Shown in pieces: positions 47,719 to 55,485 of a DNA stretch of 64,000 bases; the first letter of the stretch is position 1; each line of letters begins with the position of its first letter. A program made the translations under genes and the position numbers. Below the pieces are notes generated by a model. It did no database searches and had not been told where the DNA came from. It saw only the letters and a list, made by a program, of their open reading frames with translations. Location: positions 992,501 to 1,056,500 of the forward strand of contig NZ_CP071007.1 of the NCBI RefSeq assembly GCF_018417635.1, in the 5' to 3' direction. This DNA is from Pseudomonas sp. SORT22. Lineage in GTDB: Bacteria; Pseudomonadota; Gammaproteobacteria; Pseudomonadales; Pseudomonadaceae.

Positions 47719-48468
47719 ATGTTCTGGAAAAAAGAGAAGACTGTCAGAGTGGAGTTGGTCACGCCCGTGACCATTGATGTTCCGGCCTCTCCCTGTCAGC
47801 CGCCAACTCAACCCTCTGTGGCTCAGGACTCCGCAACCAACAAAGATTTAGCGGTCAAGCTGGTGACCTTGGGCGCCGTAGCCTCACAAGCTGCTTTGGT
47901 GGTTTACGGGTACTCGCACAAGGTGGGGTATTACGAGCAATTTGGCATTGATATCAATGAAGTGGCTCTGAACACCCCGGCGCTACTCCTGCAGGGCTAC
48001 ATAAACATACTGGAAGGAACCTTTAGAGCTTCTGACTCTTATCCTGTCGTTGTTCCAGGTCTGACAGCCTTGGCATTCGTCCTCGTCGCAGCCTTTTTCA
48101 TCAAAGCTATCGCCCATCGAACAAAGGTAAACGCGATCATTGGTTCTTCAACGTGGGTTGGAATGTTGTTGTTCTTTGCGTTTTTTGTCCCAGCGATTGG
48201 CTTAATCAACGGGGGAGACGTAGGCCGAAAAGATTTCAATAAATTCACCACGTTGGATGCAGCTTATGGATTGGAGCGTGTGCAAACGATCGTCACTGAA
48301 AAACAGATGCAGCTCACTGGCCACCTCATCTTGGCCGACGGCAAGAGCACATTCTTGCTCGTCGATCAGACTGTGTTCAAAATCGACGATAAGTCGGGAC
48401 GAATCATCCGCCAAGTGGACTTGCACTTGAGAAGTGATCCTTCCGCGAATCTCGGCTCCTCCCACTGA
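47719..48468 (+). CDS. Membrane protein of unknown function
   Basis: 249 residues from MFWKKEKTVRVELVTPV. A cytoplasmic N-terminus is followed by three hydrophobic segments (LVTLGAVASQAALVVYGY; VVVPGLTALAFVLVAAFFI; STWVGMLLFFAFFVPAIGL) and a soluble C-terminal domain (about 170-249) that includes LILADGKSTFLLVDQTVF. No family recognised. The ATG at 47719 is preferred to a longer frame from 47632. Might be cargo; it is not obviously linked to the neighbouring STAND gene, which is transcribed away from it. Confidence 0.65.
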   Translation: MFWKKEKTVRVELVTPVTIDVPASPCQPPTQPSVAQDSATNKDLAVKLVTLGAVASQAALVVYGYSHKVGYYEQFGIDINEVALNTPALLLQGYINILEGTFRASDSYPVVVPGLTALAFVLVAAFFIKAIAHRTKVNAIIGSSTWVGMLLFFAFFVPAIGLINGGDVGRKDFNKFTTLDAAYGLERVQTIVTEKQMQLTGHLILADGKSTFLLVDQTVFKIDDKSGRIIRQVDLHLRSDPSANLGSSH

Positions 48469-48608
48469 GGGCAGGTAGGCAACGCCGGAATGTCTGCCTG
48501 TATGCCTAGCTCTAGAACAGGGACAGGTACCTTTCACGCTCAATCAACTAGGCTTCACTTCAGTGTGCGGATTGCACCTTCAGCTAGCCCCTTCCAGGAG
48601 GTGAAGCC

Positions 48609-48812
48609 ATGTCATTCGAGAAAAAAGCCATTAAAGAGCAGATGGCTCTGTATGAAACTGCAGTCGCTGCCCTGCGCAGATACGAAGAGTCCAAGGGGGT
48701 TCTGCCGGCAGCAGAGGTTGAGCGGTTGAAAGCGGAGGTGGAATTCCTGTTCGCTGCTGCGCAGGAGCATCACCAAGAATCATTAGGGGCGGCCAAGCAT
48801 CAACGTCATTGA
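48609..48812 (+). CDS. Small helical island protein
   Basis: 67 residues (MSFEKKAIKEQMALYETAVAA ...), amphipathic helices, acidic. AGGAGG lies 8 bases upstream of the ATG, a strong ribosome site. No family recognised. It is the last gene before the right attachment region, where elements of this kind often carry a small conserved gene. Confidence 0.7.
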   Translation: MSFEKKAIKEQMALYETAVAALRRYEESKGVLPAAEVERLKAEVEFLFAAAQEHHQESLGAAKHQRH

Positions 48813-48835
48813 GAGAGCTCATAGGTGAATTGCCG

Positions 48836-48857
48836 TTTAGGGATACGTTTAGGGATA
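48836..48857. promoter_or_regulatory. Putative integrase arm sites, right end
   Basis: TTTAGGGATA at 48836-48845 and again at 48848-48857, the same repeat and the same 12-base spacing as at the left end (34097-34118). This supports assignment of the right boundary. Confidence 0.7.
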
Positions 48858-48917
48858 CAGACTGCTAAGATTTAGCTTGTCGCCCAGTAAATACTAGGCA
48901 AAACCACCTAGATTTGG

Positions 48918-48935
48918 TTCCTGTCTCCGCACCAG
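48918..48935 (+). other. attR core
   Basis: TTCCTGTCTCCGCACCAG, the tRNA-Thr 3' end with one G missing. The upstream part of the T arm is not preserved. Confidence 0.7.
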
Positions 48936-49012
48936 CTATCTGATTTCTAGCTGTTTGAGGCCTCTACGAAATACCCAACAAATCCTGCCTTGTGCGGGCT
49001 TTGTTGTTTCTG
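48936..49012 (+). repeat. Imperfect copy of the region after tRNA-Thr
   Basis: This segment follows the right att core with the same spacing as 33987-34063 follows the left one. It shares GTGCGGGCTTTGTTGTTTCT at the end (48992 and 34043) and a degenerate form of the tRNA-Thr terminator. The rest of 48813-49122 holds no gene. It looks like the left end of a second, decayed element. Confidence 0.7.
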
Positions 49013-49122
49013 GTTTTTTCTGATGTCTTGTTGTCTCTCTGCTGGTCCAGGGATTGAGTATGGATGTTCAGGTGGTACCATAGATAAGTATTACGGATAA
49101 TGGAATTCATGGAGTGTCCAGT

Positions 49123-49644
49123 GTGAAAAAATGGAGGTTAGTATTAATCGGTACAGTTTCGCTGTTCCTCGTAGCCTGTGAGAAAGCACCCTCTTATGAG
49201 TACGAGGGCACATACTTCATAACTGAAGGTGAAGACTGCAAGATTCCGACAAGTGCGGAAGACAACGAGAAATATTTTTTAGAAATAACCAAGCAGGTAA
49301 ACACTGGAAGCGTGTCGTACTCCGCCAAGCTCCCATCAGTTGCAAAAGCCGAAATGCCCATTATTAGCGTGCAAAACGCCTCGCCAAGCAAAGACAATGA
49401 ACTCACGTTCAGCTTCACTCACGCCAAGGTGCCCGGCGCCGTGCCGGGGAGCTCAAAGATGAGCTTCGAAATTTCTGTAGTTCCTAATAAGAACAAGGAA
49501 AACCATCTATGGCTAACTAAACAAAAGGCCATCATGGTTCGGGACGAGAAAGTATCCGAGTACGACGTTCTCGATAATTTGAGAAGATTTTTCGAACTCG
49601 GAAAGGCCGGCGCTTGCTTGAGGAAGGGAACAGCGGAGGGCTGA
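49123..49644 (+). CDS. Putative lipoprotein of unknown function
   Basis: 173 residues. Signal peptide MKKWRLVLIGTVSLFLVAC with a lipobox (LVAC), then a mature domain of about 155 residues with two cysteines (EDCKIP, GACLRKG). GTG at 49123 is chosen because GGAG lies 9 bases upstream; a GTG at 49114 is also in frame. Base composition is lower in GC than the chromosome. No family recognised. Lies in the accessory stretch right of the island. Confidence 0.7.
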   Translation: MKKWRLVLIGTVSLFLVACEKAPSYEYEGTYFITEGEDCKIPTSAEDNEKYFLEITKQVNTGSVSYSAKLPSVAKAEMPIISVQNASPSKDNELTFSFTHAKVPGAVPGSSKMSFEISVVPNKNKENHLWLTKQKAIMVRDEKVSEYDVLDNLRRFFELGKAGACLRKGTAEG

Positions 49645-49710
49645 GTGCAACAGGGAGGCGGTGTTGGCGAGGATAACCAAACTTGCTCAACCTCGCCCGC
49701 CACCTTTTGG

Positions 49711-50079
49711 TCATTCGCCAAACAGCGCCTTGGTGTATTTTTTGGAGACGGCCCCGGATCGCTCCCCGTTCGCGCCGTAGTACCGATCCTCGCGACATAG
49801 CCGCTCTTTCACGTCGCAGAATATCCCGTTAACGAAGGTGAATTCGGTCAGGTCAACGTCACTCGATGTGAATACGTCGGTCGTCGCTGCCTTCTTGCCT
49901 AGGTACTTTTCCGTTAGCTCGCGGGAGATGCCTTTGTCATTGGCGCACACGTAACGGTCGCAGAGTACGCCCGATGCAGGCGTTTTCAGTGCGGTTCGCT
50001 GTTTGGCCTGTGCGGGCATCACGCCCACGGCCAGCAGCAGCGCCAAAGAGAACAGTAGAGGTGATTTATTCATACTCAT
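49711..50079 (-). CDS. YcgJ-family secreted protein
   Basis: 122 residues, the same length as E. coli YcgJ. Signal peptide MSMNKSPLLFSLALLLAVGVMPAQA, then a small domain with four cysteines (VLCDRYVCAND; IFCDVKERLCRED) likely to form two disulfides. The RLCREDRYYGANGERSG segment is characteristic. Function unknown. Starts at 50079 or two codons later (50073). Monocistronic, convergent with the lipoprotein gene. Confidence 0.8.
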   Translation of the reverse strand: MSMNKSPLLFSLALLLAVGVMPAQAKQRTALKTPASGVLCDRYVCANDKGISRELTEKYLGKKAATTDVFTSSDVDLTEFTFVNGIFCDVKERLCREDRYYGANGERSGAVSKKYTKALFGE

Positions 50080-50142
50080 TGGACTTCGTTCAGTGGGTTT
50101 CAGATTTACGCAAGCCACGGCGCTGCAGGTTAGCAGACCATG

Positions 50143-50445
50143 TTAAGGCAAAGAGGTTTCTGCGAGACCAGGCGATTCATTTGCCGTCGCCAAATCCTCG
50201 ATCAATGCCTTCGCCATCCCACTGAGAAAATGAGCCGCACAAGTCATCGCTTCATCTTCTTCAATCATCACGTGATGAGTCAGCTTGCTCACGCAGCCCA
50301 TCAACAAAGCTGCCTGTTCCAGCACAAATTCCACACTGTGCCCTGGCTCAACCCGAAACAGTCGTTCGGTGGTCTTCCCGCCCGGGCCTTCGCCGAAGGT
50401 GCCGACGCCTATCGTTTTCAGAACTGAAGCACGATCTTCGCTCAT
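50143..50445 (-). CDS. DUF3077-family protein
   Basis: 100 residues. LFRVEPGHSVEFVLEQAALL and AAHFLSGMAKALIEDL align with the island DUF3077 protein at 38431-38715. GGGAGG lies 5 bases before the ATG at 50445. Function unknown. It forms a probable pair with the 75-residue gene at 50511-50738 upstream on the same strand. Confidence 0.8.
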   Translation of the reverse strand: MSEDRASVLKTIGVGTFGEGPGGKTTERLFRVEPGHSVEFVLEQAALLMGCVSKLTHHVMIEEDEAMTCAAHFLSGMAKALIEDLATANESPGLAETSLP

Positions 50446-50510
50446 CCATACCTCCCAAAGCAGGCAGCCAGCATTGCCGAAGCAACACTGGCGCTCTTCT
50501 GAAATTGACC

Positions 50511-50738
50511 TCAGTGCTTCAACTGAACCTTGCTCAAAGCCACTTCAATCAAGCTTCGGGCGTGTTCAATCTCGTGCATGGTGGCCAAGGTCAGTACCTG
50601 CTCAGGCGGCCTGGGATGGAGCAGCACGGTCTGCTGAGCAATAGTCAGCGCACGGACCAAATATCCGGACGTCTGGACGAGAAGGTCTTCAAGGGATTGG
50701 TTGGGATGATGCGGTGGGTCTGGGACGATTTTGAGCAT
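50511..50738 (-). CDS. Small Pseudomonas protein (DUF6124-like)
   Basis: 75 residues beginning MLKIVPDPP, then a helical region (TSGYLVRALTIAQQTVLL). The start pattern M-x-K-x-x-P-x-PP and the location next to a DUF3077 gene fit the small DUF6124-type proteins of Pseudomonas; assignment is tentative. GAGG lies just upstream of the ATG at 50738. Function unknown. Confidence 0.6.
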   Translation of the reverse strand: MLKIVPDPPHHPNQSLEDLLVQTSGYLVRALTIAQQTVLLHPRPPEQVLTLATMHEIEHARSLIEVALSKVQLKH

Positions 50739-51202
50739 GCGAACCTCTAGAGTCATCGAGGCTGCTACAGACCTGCTGTCAAACAAGTAGGTGGCAGCGG
50801 TACGCGGGTTGACAGACCGAGGACTCTAGAAACTCGGCGCACACGAGGTGCCCCACGTACTGCCGCCATAAAGCGTGCACGTGTTCTAGAGATCTGGAGG
50901 CCTGTCAAAGCCTGTCGTTAAAGGTCAACGACCGGTCGAGACTAGAGTGAGGCCAATGCCATCGCAATGGTTTACGCGCGGCAAAAGTATGATTGGGAAA
51001 TGGACTACATGGAATCAGGAAATTCTGAAGATTTCCGCCGTTAACGTACCGTTCTCGCGACTATTCGTTACAAATCCACGCTCCACGCTGGTGACCCTGC
51101 CATCACCCACGCCATCATAGGAGGTCACCGCAACCTGGCCCTGCCAGGCGCTGCGTTTTATACGAAGGGCAACGAAAGCCCTCTTTTCTGCTGGGGCGAT
51201 GG
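50739..51202. other. Intergenic region without a firm gene
   Basis: 464 bases. A frame of about 55 codons from an ATG at 50956 (MPSQWFTRGKS) is open but has no clear ribosome site. No hairpin terminator or known repeat was noticed. Probably the junction between accessory DNA and the chromosomal SLT gene. Confidence 0.45.
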
Positions 51203-51805
51203 ATGAAACAAGGGCGAGTGTGGGCGCTGATGTTGATGGTTGCGGTCTTGTCGGGCTGCGCCACGGCGCCGCCGAGGGATCAGAACAATCTGTGCAATAT
51301 CTACCGCCAGTACCCGGACTGGTACGAAGATTCGCTGAAGATGCAGCAGCAGTTCGGCACGCCGCAACATGTGGCGATGGCGATCATGAAGCAGGAAAGC
51401 AGCTTCGTCTCCGATGCGCTGCCGCCCCGCGACTACTTGCTGTGGGTAATTCCGTGGGGGCGGGTGAGTTCGGCCTATGGTTATGCACAGGCCCAGGACC
51501 CGGTCTGGGGTGAGTACAAATCCGGCACCGGCAATGGCGGCTCGCGCGATAACTTCGATGACGCGGTCATGTTCATCGGCTGGTACACCGCTGGCACCCA
51601 GCGCCAGTTGGGGATTTCCAAGTGGGATACCTACAATCAGTACCTGGCCTATCACGAAGGGCGCGGCGGTTTTAGTCGTGGGACCTATCGCAGCAAGCCG
51701 TGGTTGATGCAGGTGGCGCGCAAGGTGGAGGCGCAGTCGCGGGTCTATGGCGCCCAGCTCAAGGCCTGTCGCCAGGAGCTGGAAGATGATCGCGGTTGGT
51801 TCTAG
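51203..51805 (+). CDS. Transglycosylase SLT-domain lipoprotein
   Basis: 200 residues. Signal peptide MKQGRVWALMLMVAVLSGC with lipobox. The lysozyme-like domain has the catalytic Glu in AIMKQESSFVSDA, SSAYGYAQAQDPVWGEYK as the second motif, and YNQYLAYHEGRGGF near the end. Likely cleaves peptidoglycan strands at the outer membrane. Tail-to-tail overlap of 4 bases with the EamA gene. Confidence 0.88.
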   Translation: MKQGRVWALMLMVAVLSGCATAPPRDQNNLCNIYRQYPDWYEDSLKMQQQFGTPQHVAMAIMKQESSFVSDALPPRDYLLWVIPWGRVSSAYGYAQAQDPVWGEYKSGTGNGGSRDNFDDAVMFIGWYTAGTQRQLGISKWDTYNQYLAYHEGRGGFSRGTYRSKPWLMQVARKVEAQSRVYGAQLKACRQELEDDRGWF

Positions 51806-52677
51806 ACCGTTCGGCGCAGCAGCGGGCGGGTCTTGATCAGGCCCGCTGCAAGGGCCGCCAGAATCAGGGCAATGGCGATGCCTTCGTTGCGATCGATGAG
51901 GTGGCCGAGCATGACGATGGAGCCGGCGATGCCGAATATAGGGATCAGCAACGACAGCGGCGCAACGGTTGAAACCGGGTACTCGCGCAGCAACAGGTTC
52001 CAACCCCAGTAGCAGAAGTGCGTCGCCGCGTAGACCTGGAACACCAGCGATAGCAGGGCGATGCCCTCAAGGTGGCTGGCCAGGGCGGTGAACGGCGCGC
52101 TGCCATGGTTGAGCCAGGTGAGCAGCAGCAAGGGGATCGGCGGGAAGAGGCTGGCCCACACCACAAAGGCAAACATCTCACGCACTTTCGAGCGTTTGAT
52201 GATGACGTTGCCAACGCTCCAGCTGAAGGCGCTGACCAGCAACACGCTGTAGCCCGCGGTCGTCGCCTGGCCGGGGCTGCTGGCGATAATGCAGATCAAA
52301 CCCAGGGCGGCGAGTACCACGCCAACGCACTGGCCAAGGCTCATGCCTTCGCGAAACAGCAGCACGCCCCAACCCAAGGTGAAGAAGGCACTGAATTGGA
52401 TCAGCAGGGCAGCGGTGCCGGGTGGCACGCCCAGGCTGATGCCTAAGTTGATCAGCGCCCACATTGCCACGCCGAAGATCAAGCCATAGGCGGCCAGCCA
52501 GCCCAGGGCCACGGACGGGCGTTTGATGAACAACACCCAGGGCAGGGCGGCGAGGCCGAAGCGCAGGGCGGTAAGCAACAGCGGGTCGATCTCGGCCAGG
52601 GCCAGTTTGCTGATGGGGAAGTTCAGGCCCCAGACGGCGGTCACCAGCACGGCGAGCAGCAAGTGTTTTGGTTGCAT
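51802..52677 (-). CDS. EamA/DMT-family transporter
   Basis: 291 residues with ten hydrophobic helices in two EamA repeats (start HLLLAVLVTAVWGLNFPISK; second repeat near VLLVSAFSWSVGNVIIKRS). Probably exports an amino acid or other small metabolite (YedA-like). The start at 52677 fits the family; the frame extends to 52755 without support. Divergent from the AraC regulator with 95 bases between, so the regulator may control it. Confidence 0.88.
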   Translation of the reverse strand: MQPKHLLLAVLVTAVWGLNFPISKLALAEIDPLLLTALRFGLAALPWVLFIKRPSVALGWLAAYGLIFGVAMWALINLGISLGVPPGTAALLIQFSAFFTLGWGVLLFREGMSLGQCVGVVLAALGLICIIASSPGQATTAGYSVLLVSAFSWSVGNVIIKRSKVREMFAFVVWASLFPPIPLLLLTWLNHGSAPFTALASHLEGIALLSLVFQVYAATHFCYWGWNLLLREYPVSTVAPLSLLIPIFGIAGSIVMLGHLIDRNEGIAIALILAALAAGLIKTRPLLRRTV

Positions 52678-52772
52678 GGTGTTGTTATCCACAGGCGGGC
52701 AGGGCGCAACTATGCGCAATGCAGGCGCTGGCCCGCTTGCGCTATCGGGTCGCATATCGGTAGATTCGGGCC

Positions 52773-53549
52773 ATGATTGAAATTGACCCGTCTGAACACA
52801 TTCCCCGCGATGTAGTGGTGACCGCCGTTGATTATGCCGATGGCCATCACTTCGCGCTGCATACCCACCAGCGCGGGCAGTTCGCCTATGCGGCCTGTGG
52901 GGTGATCACCGTGTTCACCCGCCAGGGCAACTGGGTGGTGCCGCCGCAACGGGCCATCTGGGTGCCGGCGCAAGTGCCCCATGAGATGGTCATGAGCGGG
53001 CCGGTGACCATGCTCAACACTTACATCAGCAACGAGGCGGCGGCACGTTTGGCGCTGCCGGGGTTGTGTCAGGTATTCGATGTGTCGGCGTTTTTGCGCC
53101 AGTTGCTGATTCAGGCAGCAGACGTGCCGGCGCTGTATGCGCAAGAACAGCGCGACGGTCATTTGATGGCCTTGCTGCTGCACGAAATCGCCAACATGGC
53201 GCCGCTGTCGCTGAATGCGCCGCTGCCGGATGATCCGCGCCTGGCCCAGGCGTGCCAGCGGCTGTTGCAGCAACCCTCGCTTGAGGTGAGCATCGATGAC
53301 ATGGCCCGGCAGGTGGGCCGGAGCCGGCGTACGTTTACCCGGCTGTTTCGTCAGCAAACCGGTATCAGCTATGTTGAATGGCGCCAGCAGGCATGCCTGT
53401 TGGCAGCGGTGGTGCGCCTGGGCAATGGCGAGCCGATTACCCGGGTGGCGGTGGACCTGGGCTATAGCAGCCCGAGTGCGTTTACCAGTGTGTTTCGCAA
53501 GGTGCTGGGGGCGGCGCCGAGTCGGTATTTCAGCAAGGATGCGCTATGA
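52773..53549 (+). CDS. AraC-family transcriptional regulator
   Basis: 258 residues. N-terminal cupin-like sensing domain (HHFALHTHQRGQFAYAACG ... VVPPQRAIWVPAQVPHE) and C-terminal double helix-turn-helix (SIDDMARQVGRSRRTFTRLF; ITRVAVDLGYSSPSAFTSVF). This architecture matches NimR-like regulators that control a neighbouring transporter. The divergent EamA gene is the likely target; the 95-base gap must hold the operator. Confidence 0.9.
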   Translation: MIEIDPSEHIPRDVVVTAVDYADGHHFALHTHQRGQFAYAACGVITVFTRQGNWVVPPQRAIWVPAQVPHEMVMSGPVTMLNTYISNEAAARLALPGLCQVFDVSAFLRQLLIQAADVPALYAQEQRDGHLMALLLHEIANMAPLSLNAPLPDDPRLAQACQRLLQQPSLEVSIDDMARQVGRSRRTFTRLFRQQTGISYVEWRQQACLLAAVVRLGNGEPITRVAVDLGYSSPSAFTSVFRKVLGAAPSRYFSKDAL

Positions 53550-53552
53550 ATC

Positions 53553-53810
53553 ATGGCGCGCATGCACAGCCGCAACGGCGATGCGCCCTATGGTTCATCC
53601 GCCGAAGCGATGTCCTTCTGGTGTGAAACGGCTACCGCCATTGCGGTACGGCGTACTGTTGATGACAGGTGTGAAGTGTCGACGCCTTTGGGGCTTGATG
53701 ACTTATTCGCGCTGCTGCTCAGGCCGAGTCGGCGCTTTGTGGTGGATAAGCGGCAGGTTTATGAGGAGCGGATTGCGGGCAAGGCGTGGTTGAGTAAGTG
53801 GCCACGGTAG
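53553..53810 (+). pseudogene. C-terminal fragment of a nucleotidyltransferase-family (DUF925-like) gene
   Basis: 85 residues matching only the end of this family: ARMHSRNGDAPYGSSAEAMS, ETATAIAVRR, PLGLDDLFALLLRPSRRFV. Full-length members are roughly 190 residues and carry the catalytic part in the missing N-terminal half. It starts 3 bases after the AraC stop without a ribosome site. Interpreted as a remnant left by a deletion or rearrangement. Confidence 0.65.
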
Positions 53811-53916
53811 CGGTGTGTTGGCTGATGTCCTTTTGTGGGGTGGCTGAGTCCCTGCAGAAAGCGAAAACCCGATGAAAGCTGGTGGGATCATTTCTCGCTG
53901 GGCTCGTACTCGGGTT

Positions 53917-54195
53917 TTATAGCTTTCGCGGATAAGCCCATCCATGAAATAGTACTAGTGCCATGGAGAGCCAACCTATGAGCGGGTAATCATCCGATGA
54001 GTAGTTTTGAATTCTAAGGTAGGTGTATTTTTCATGGTTCACTAGATAGAGGTAGCAACTGCCGAAAAAGACATTGCAGGTCAAGCAGATAAGGAACTTT
54101 GTCCAGCCTAGGTCAGCCCCGGTGAAGCGCTTCTTTAATAGAAGTGCTAATGAAATGCCCAGGGTTGCAAACGCGAAAAAAGCAGTAATTATCAT
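53917..54195 (-). CDS. Small membrane protein, putative immunity protein
   Basis: 92 residues with three transmembrane segments (MIITAFFAFATLGISLALLL; FLICLTCNVFFGSCYLYLV; LIGWLSMALVLFHGWAY). Its start overlaps the stop of the DUF4225 gene by ATGA. In toxin cassettes of this type a small polytopic protein often protects the producer against a membrane-active toxin, which is my inference here. AT-rich compared with the flanking chromosome. Confidence 0.7.
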   Translation of the reverse strand: MIITAFFAFATLGISLALLLKKRFTGADLGWTKFLICLTCNVFFGSCYLYLVNHEKYTYLRIQNYSSDDYPLIGWLSMALVLFHGWAYPRKL

Positions 54196-54905
54196 TTTTT
54201 AATTTCCTCATAGATTCGCGTGCCTGTAATTACATCGCTTATAATCTCAGTGCCTAGTGATACGCTTCCCAAATTTTTGAATCCGCGCTCATAGTCTGAT
54301 TTCAAGTATCGAAACAATCGCCAGCTGTCTTTCTTTAGAACGTACCGGCTAAGGCCATATACGGAAAGACCTAAATCAACACTACCATAAGCTATATTGC
54401 CCTCCCGGCTCTGATGGCCCAGCATTTTTGCTGCATGCTGGTACCCTTTTCTGACCGGCCCCTGCGTATCGTTTCTGCTCAATAATAAGTTTTGACTGTT
54501 TTCATAAATGTTGTTCGCTCCATGGGCCATAAGCGGTACGCCAAATAGTACGCACAGGGTTCCCACCGAGGCGTAGCAAATGCCTCCCCCTGCGGCTACT
54601 TGAGCCGTACCCGCTGCCAGGCCCAACCCTTTGTTGAAAATTTCGCCCGACTGGCTAAGCAAACTCCGCTGCTCCTCCTGAATTTCTCTAAGCCCTTCCT
54701 CAGGGCTCAAGCGTCGCTGCTCGACATCATCGACCACGCGCTTGGCGTAGTACGCCAGCTCGCGGTTGAATTGCATGCGTACACCATCATCCTGAAGATG
54801 TCGGGCACTGATCGAGCAGGCGTAGCTGGTCAGGCGTGCGGCGGCGCTACTGACTTCCCATAGATCATGTGAGCGCAGTTCAGGTTTTTTCTTCATTCGC
54901 TCCAT
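54192..54905 (-). CDS. DUF4225-family protein, putative T6SS effector
   Basis: About 237 residues. Helical N-terminal half, then a glycine-rich hydrophobic stretch (GLGLAAGTAQVAAGGGICYA) and the DUF4225 core (GNIAYGSVDLGLSVYGLSRY; SWRLFRYLKSDYERGFK). Family members are often encoded with or fused to type VI secretion parts. The glycine-rich membrane segment suggests pore formation. The ATG at 54905 is preferred, inside the last bases of hcp; 54896 and 54920 are alternatives. Confidence 0.78.
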   Translation of the reverse strand: MERMKKKPELRSHDLWEVSSAAARLTSYACSISARHLQDDGVRMQFNRELAYYAKRVVDDVEQRRLSPEEGLREIQEEQRSLLSQSGEIFNKGLGLAAGTAQVAAGGGICYASVGTLCVLFGVPLMAHGANNIYENSQNLLLSRNDTQGPVRKGYQHAAKMLGHQSREGNIAYGSVDLGLSVYGLSRYVLKKDSWRLFRYLKSDYERGFKNLGSVSLGTEIISDVITGTRIYEEIKK

Positions 54906-55387
54906 TGCTTGTCCCCCCAAAAGGCATGACCGCTGGTGCCTGCCAGGTGATGAGTCCAGAAAATGTCGCGATAGCGGATGGCAAGGTGTTCCTGGGCATC
55001 CATGTCGTGCTGGAGAACCGCGTGGGGTACATCGATCCTCAAATCGACGACCATCCCGCCCCTGAGTTCTATGGTGTAGTACTTCTCATGGTGGCCGCTG
55101 GAAGAGATTCGAAAGAAGTTGATCAGGCACTTCAGCTCCTCTCGATTGGCCAACGCCTGAGCCAGTAACGGTGATGCCTTGTCTATGTTTTTGCTGATGA
55201 CAATCGGGCGGTGGGTGGCGTTCTGGGTGTTGCCGAGGTTGGAAAGGTTATGACTGTACGCCAGCACCATGATCTCGTCGCAATGCCCGGACTGATACTT
55301 ATTGCCCATTGAGTCTGCGGTGGAGCAGCCAGCCGAGATCAACCCTTGCTGCCTGCCGGTGATGGTCATGTATCCATGATTGGCCAT
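54893..55387 (-). CDS. hcp: Hcp-family type VI secretion protein
   Basis: 164 residues. HGYMTITGRQQGLISAGCST, KYQSGHCDEIMVLAYSH, HRPIVISKNIDKASPLLAQAL and FWTHHLAGTSGHAFW follow the Hcp1/Hcp family closely. Hcp forms the tube of the type VI apparatus and can carry effectors inside its ring. No other T6SS structural gene is nearby, so this is an orphan hcp with cargo. The ATG at 55387 has GGGAG 8 bases upstream. First gene of a three-gene overlapping unit. Confidence 0.9.
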   Translation of the reverse strand: MANHGYMTITGRQQGLISAGCSTADSMGNKYQSGHCDEIMVLAYSHNLSNLGNTQNATHRPIVISKNIDKASPLLAQALANREELKCLINFFRISSSGHHEKYYTIELRGGMVVDLRIDVPHAVLQHDMDAQEHLAIRYRDIFWTHHLAGTSGHAFWGDKQWSE

Positions 55388-55485
55388 AAGCATTACTCCC
55401 TGTAGTCAGAGAGCGCAGCCTAGATTCGAATAAGCAGATGGGTATGTAGGTCGTTTCCGAAAATTGTTGCTTTGGCCTGAAAGAT

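Larger units (their letters stand above)
33968..48935. mobile_element. Integrative genomic island in tRNA-Thr (about 15 kb)
   Basis: Bounded by imperfect copies of the tRNA-Thr 3' end (33968-33986 and 48918-48935). A P4-type integrase gene is next to the tRNA. Two tandem TTAGGGATA repeats with 12-base spacing occur near each end. The element carries an AlpA-like regulator, a Toprim/DUF927 replication protein, an oppositely oriented AT-rich two-gene cargo and small unknown genes. No capsid, terminase, tail or conjugation gene is visible, so it resembles a phage-satellite-like or P4-like integrative element rather than a full prophage or ICE. Confidence 0.85.

Noticed and set aside
33968..51202. 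CRISPR array or transposase-bearing insertion sequence in the accessory regions
   Set aside because: No regularly spaced direct repeats with unique spacers and no transposase-like protein were seen; only integrase-type recombination is evident.
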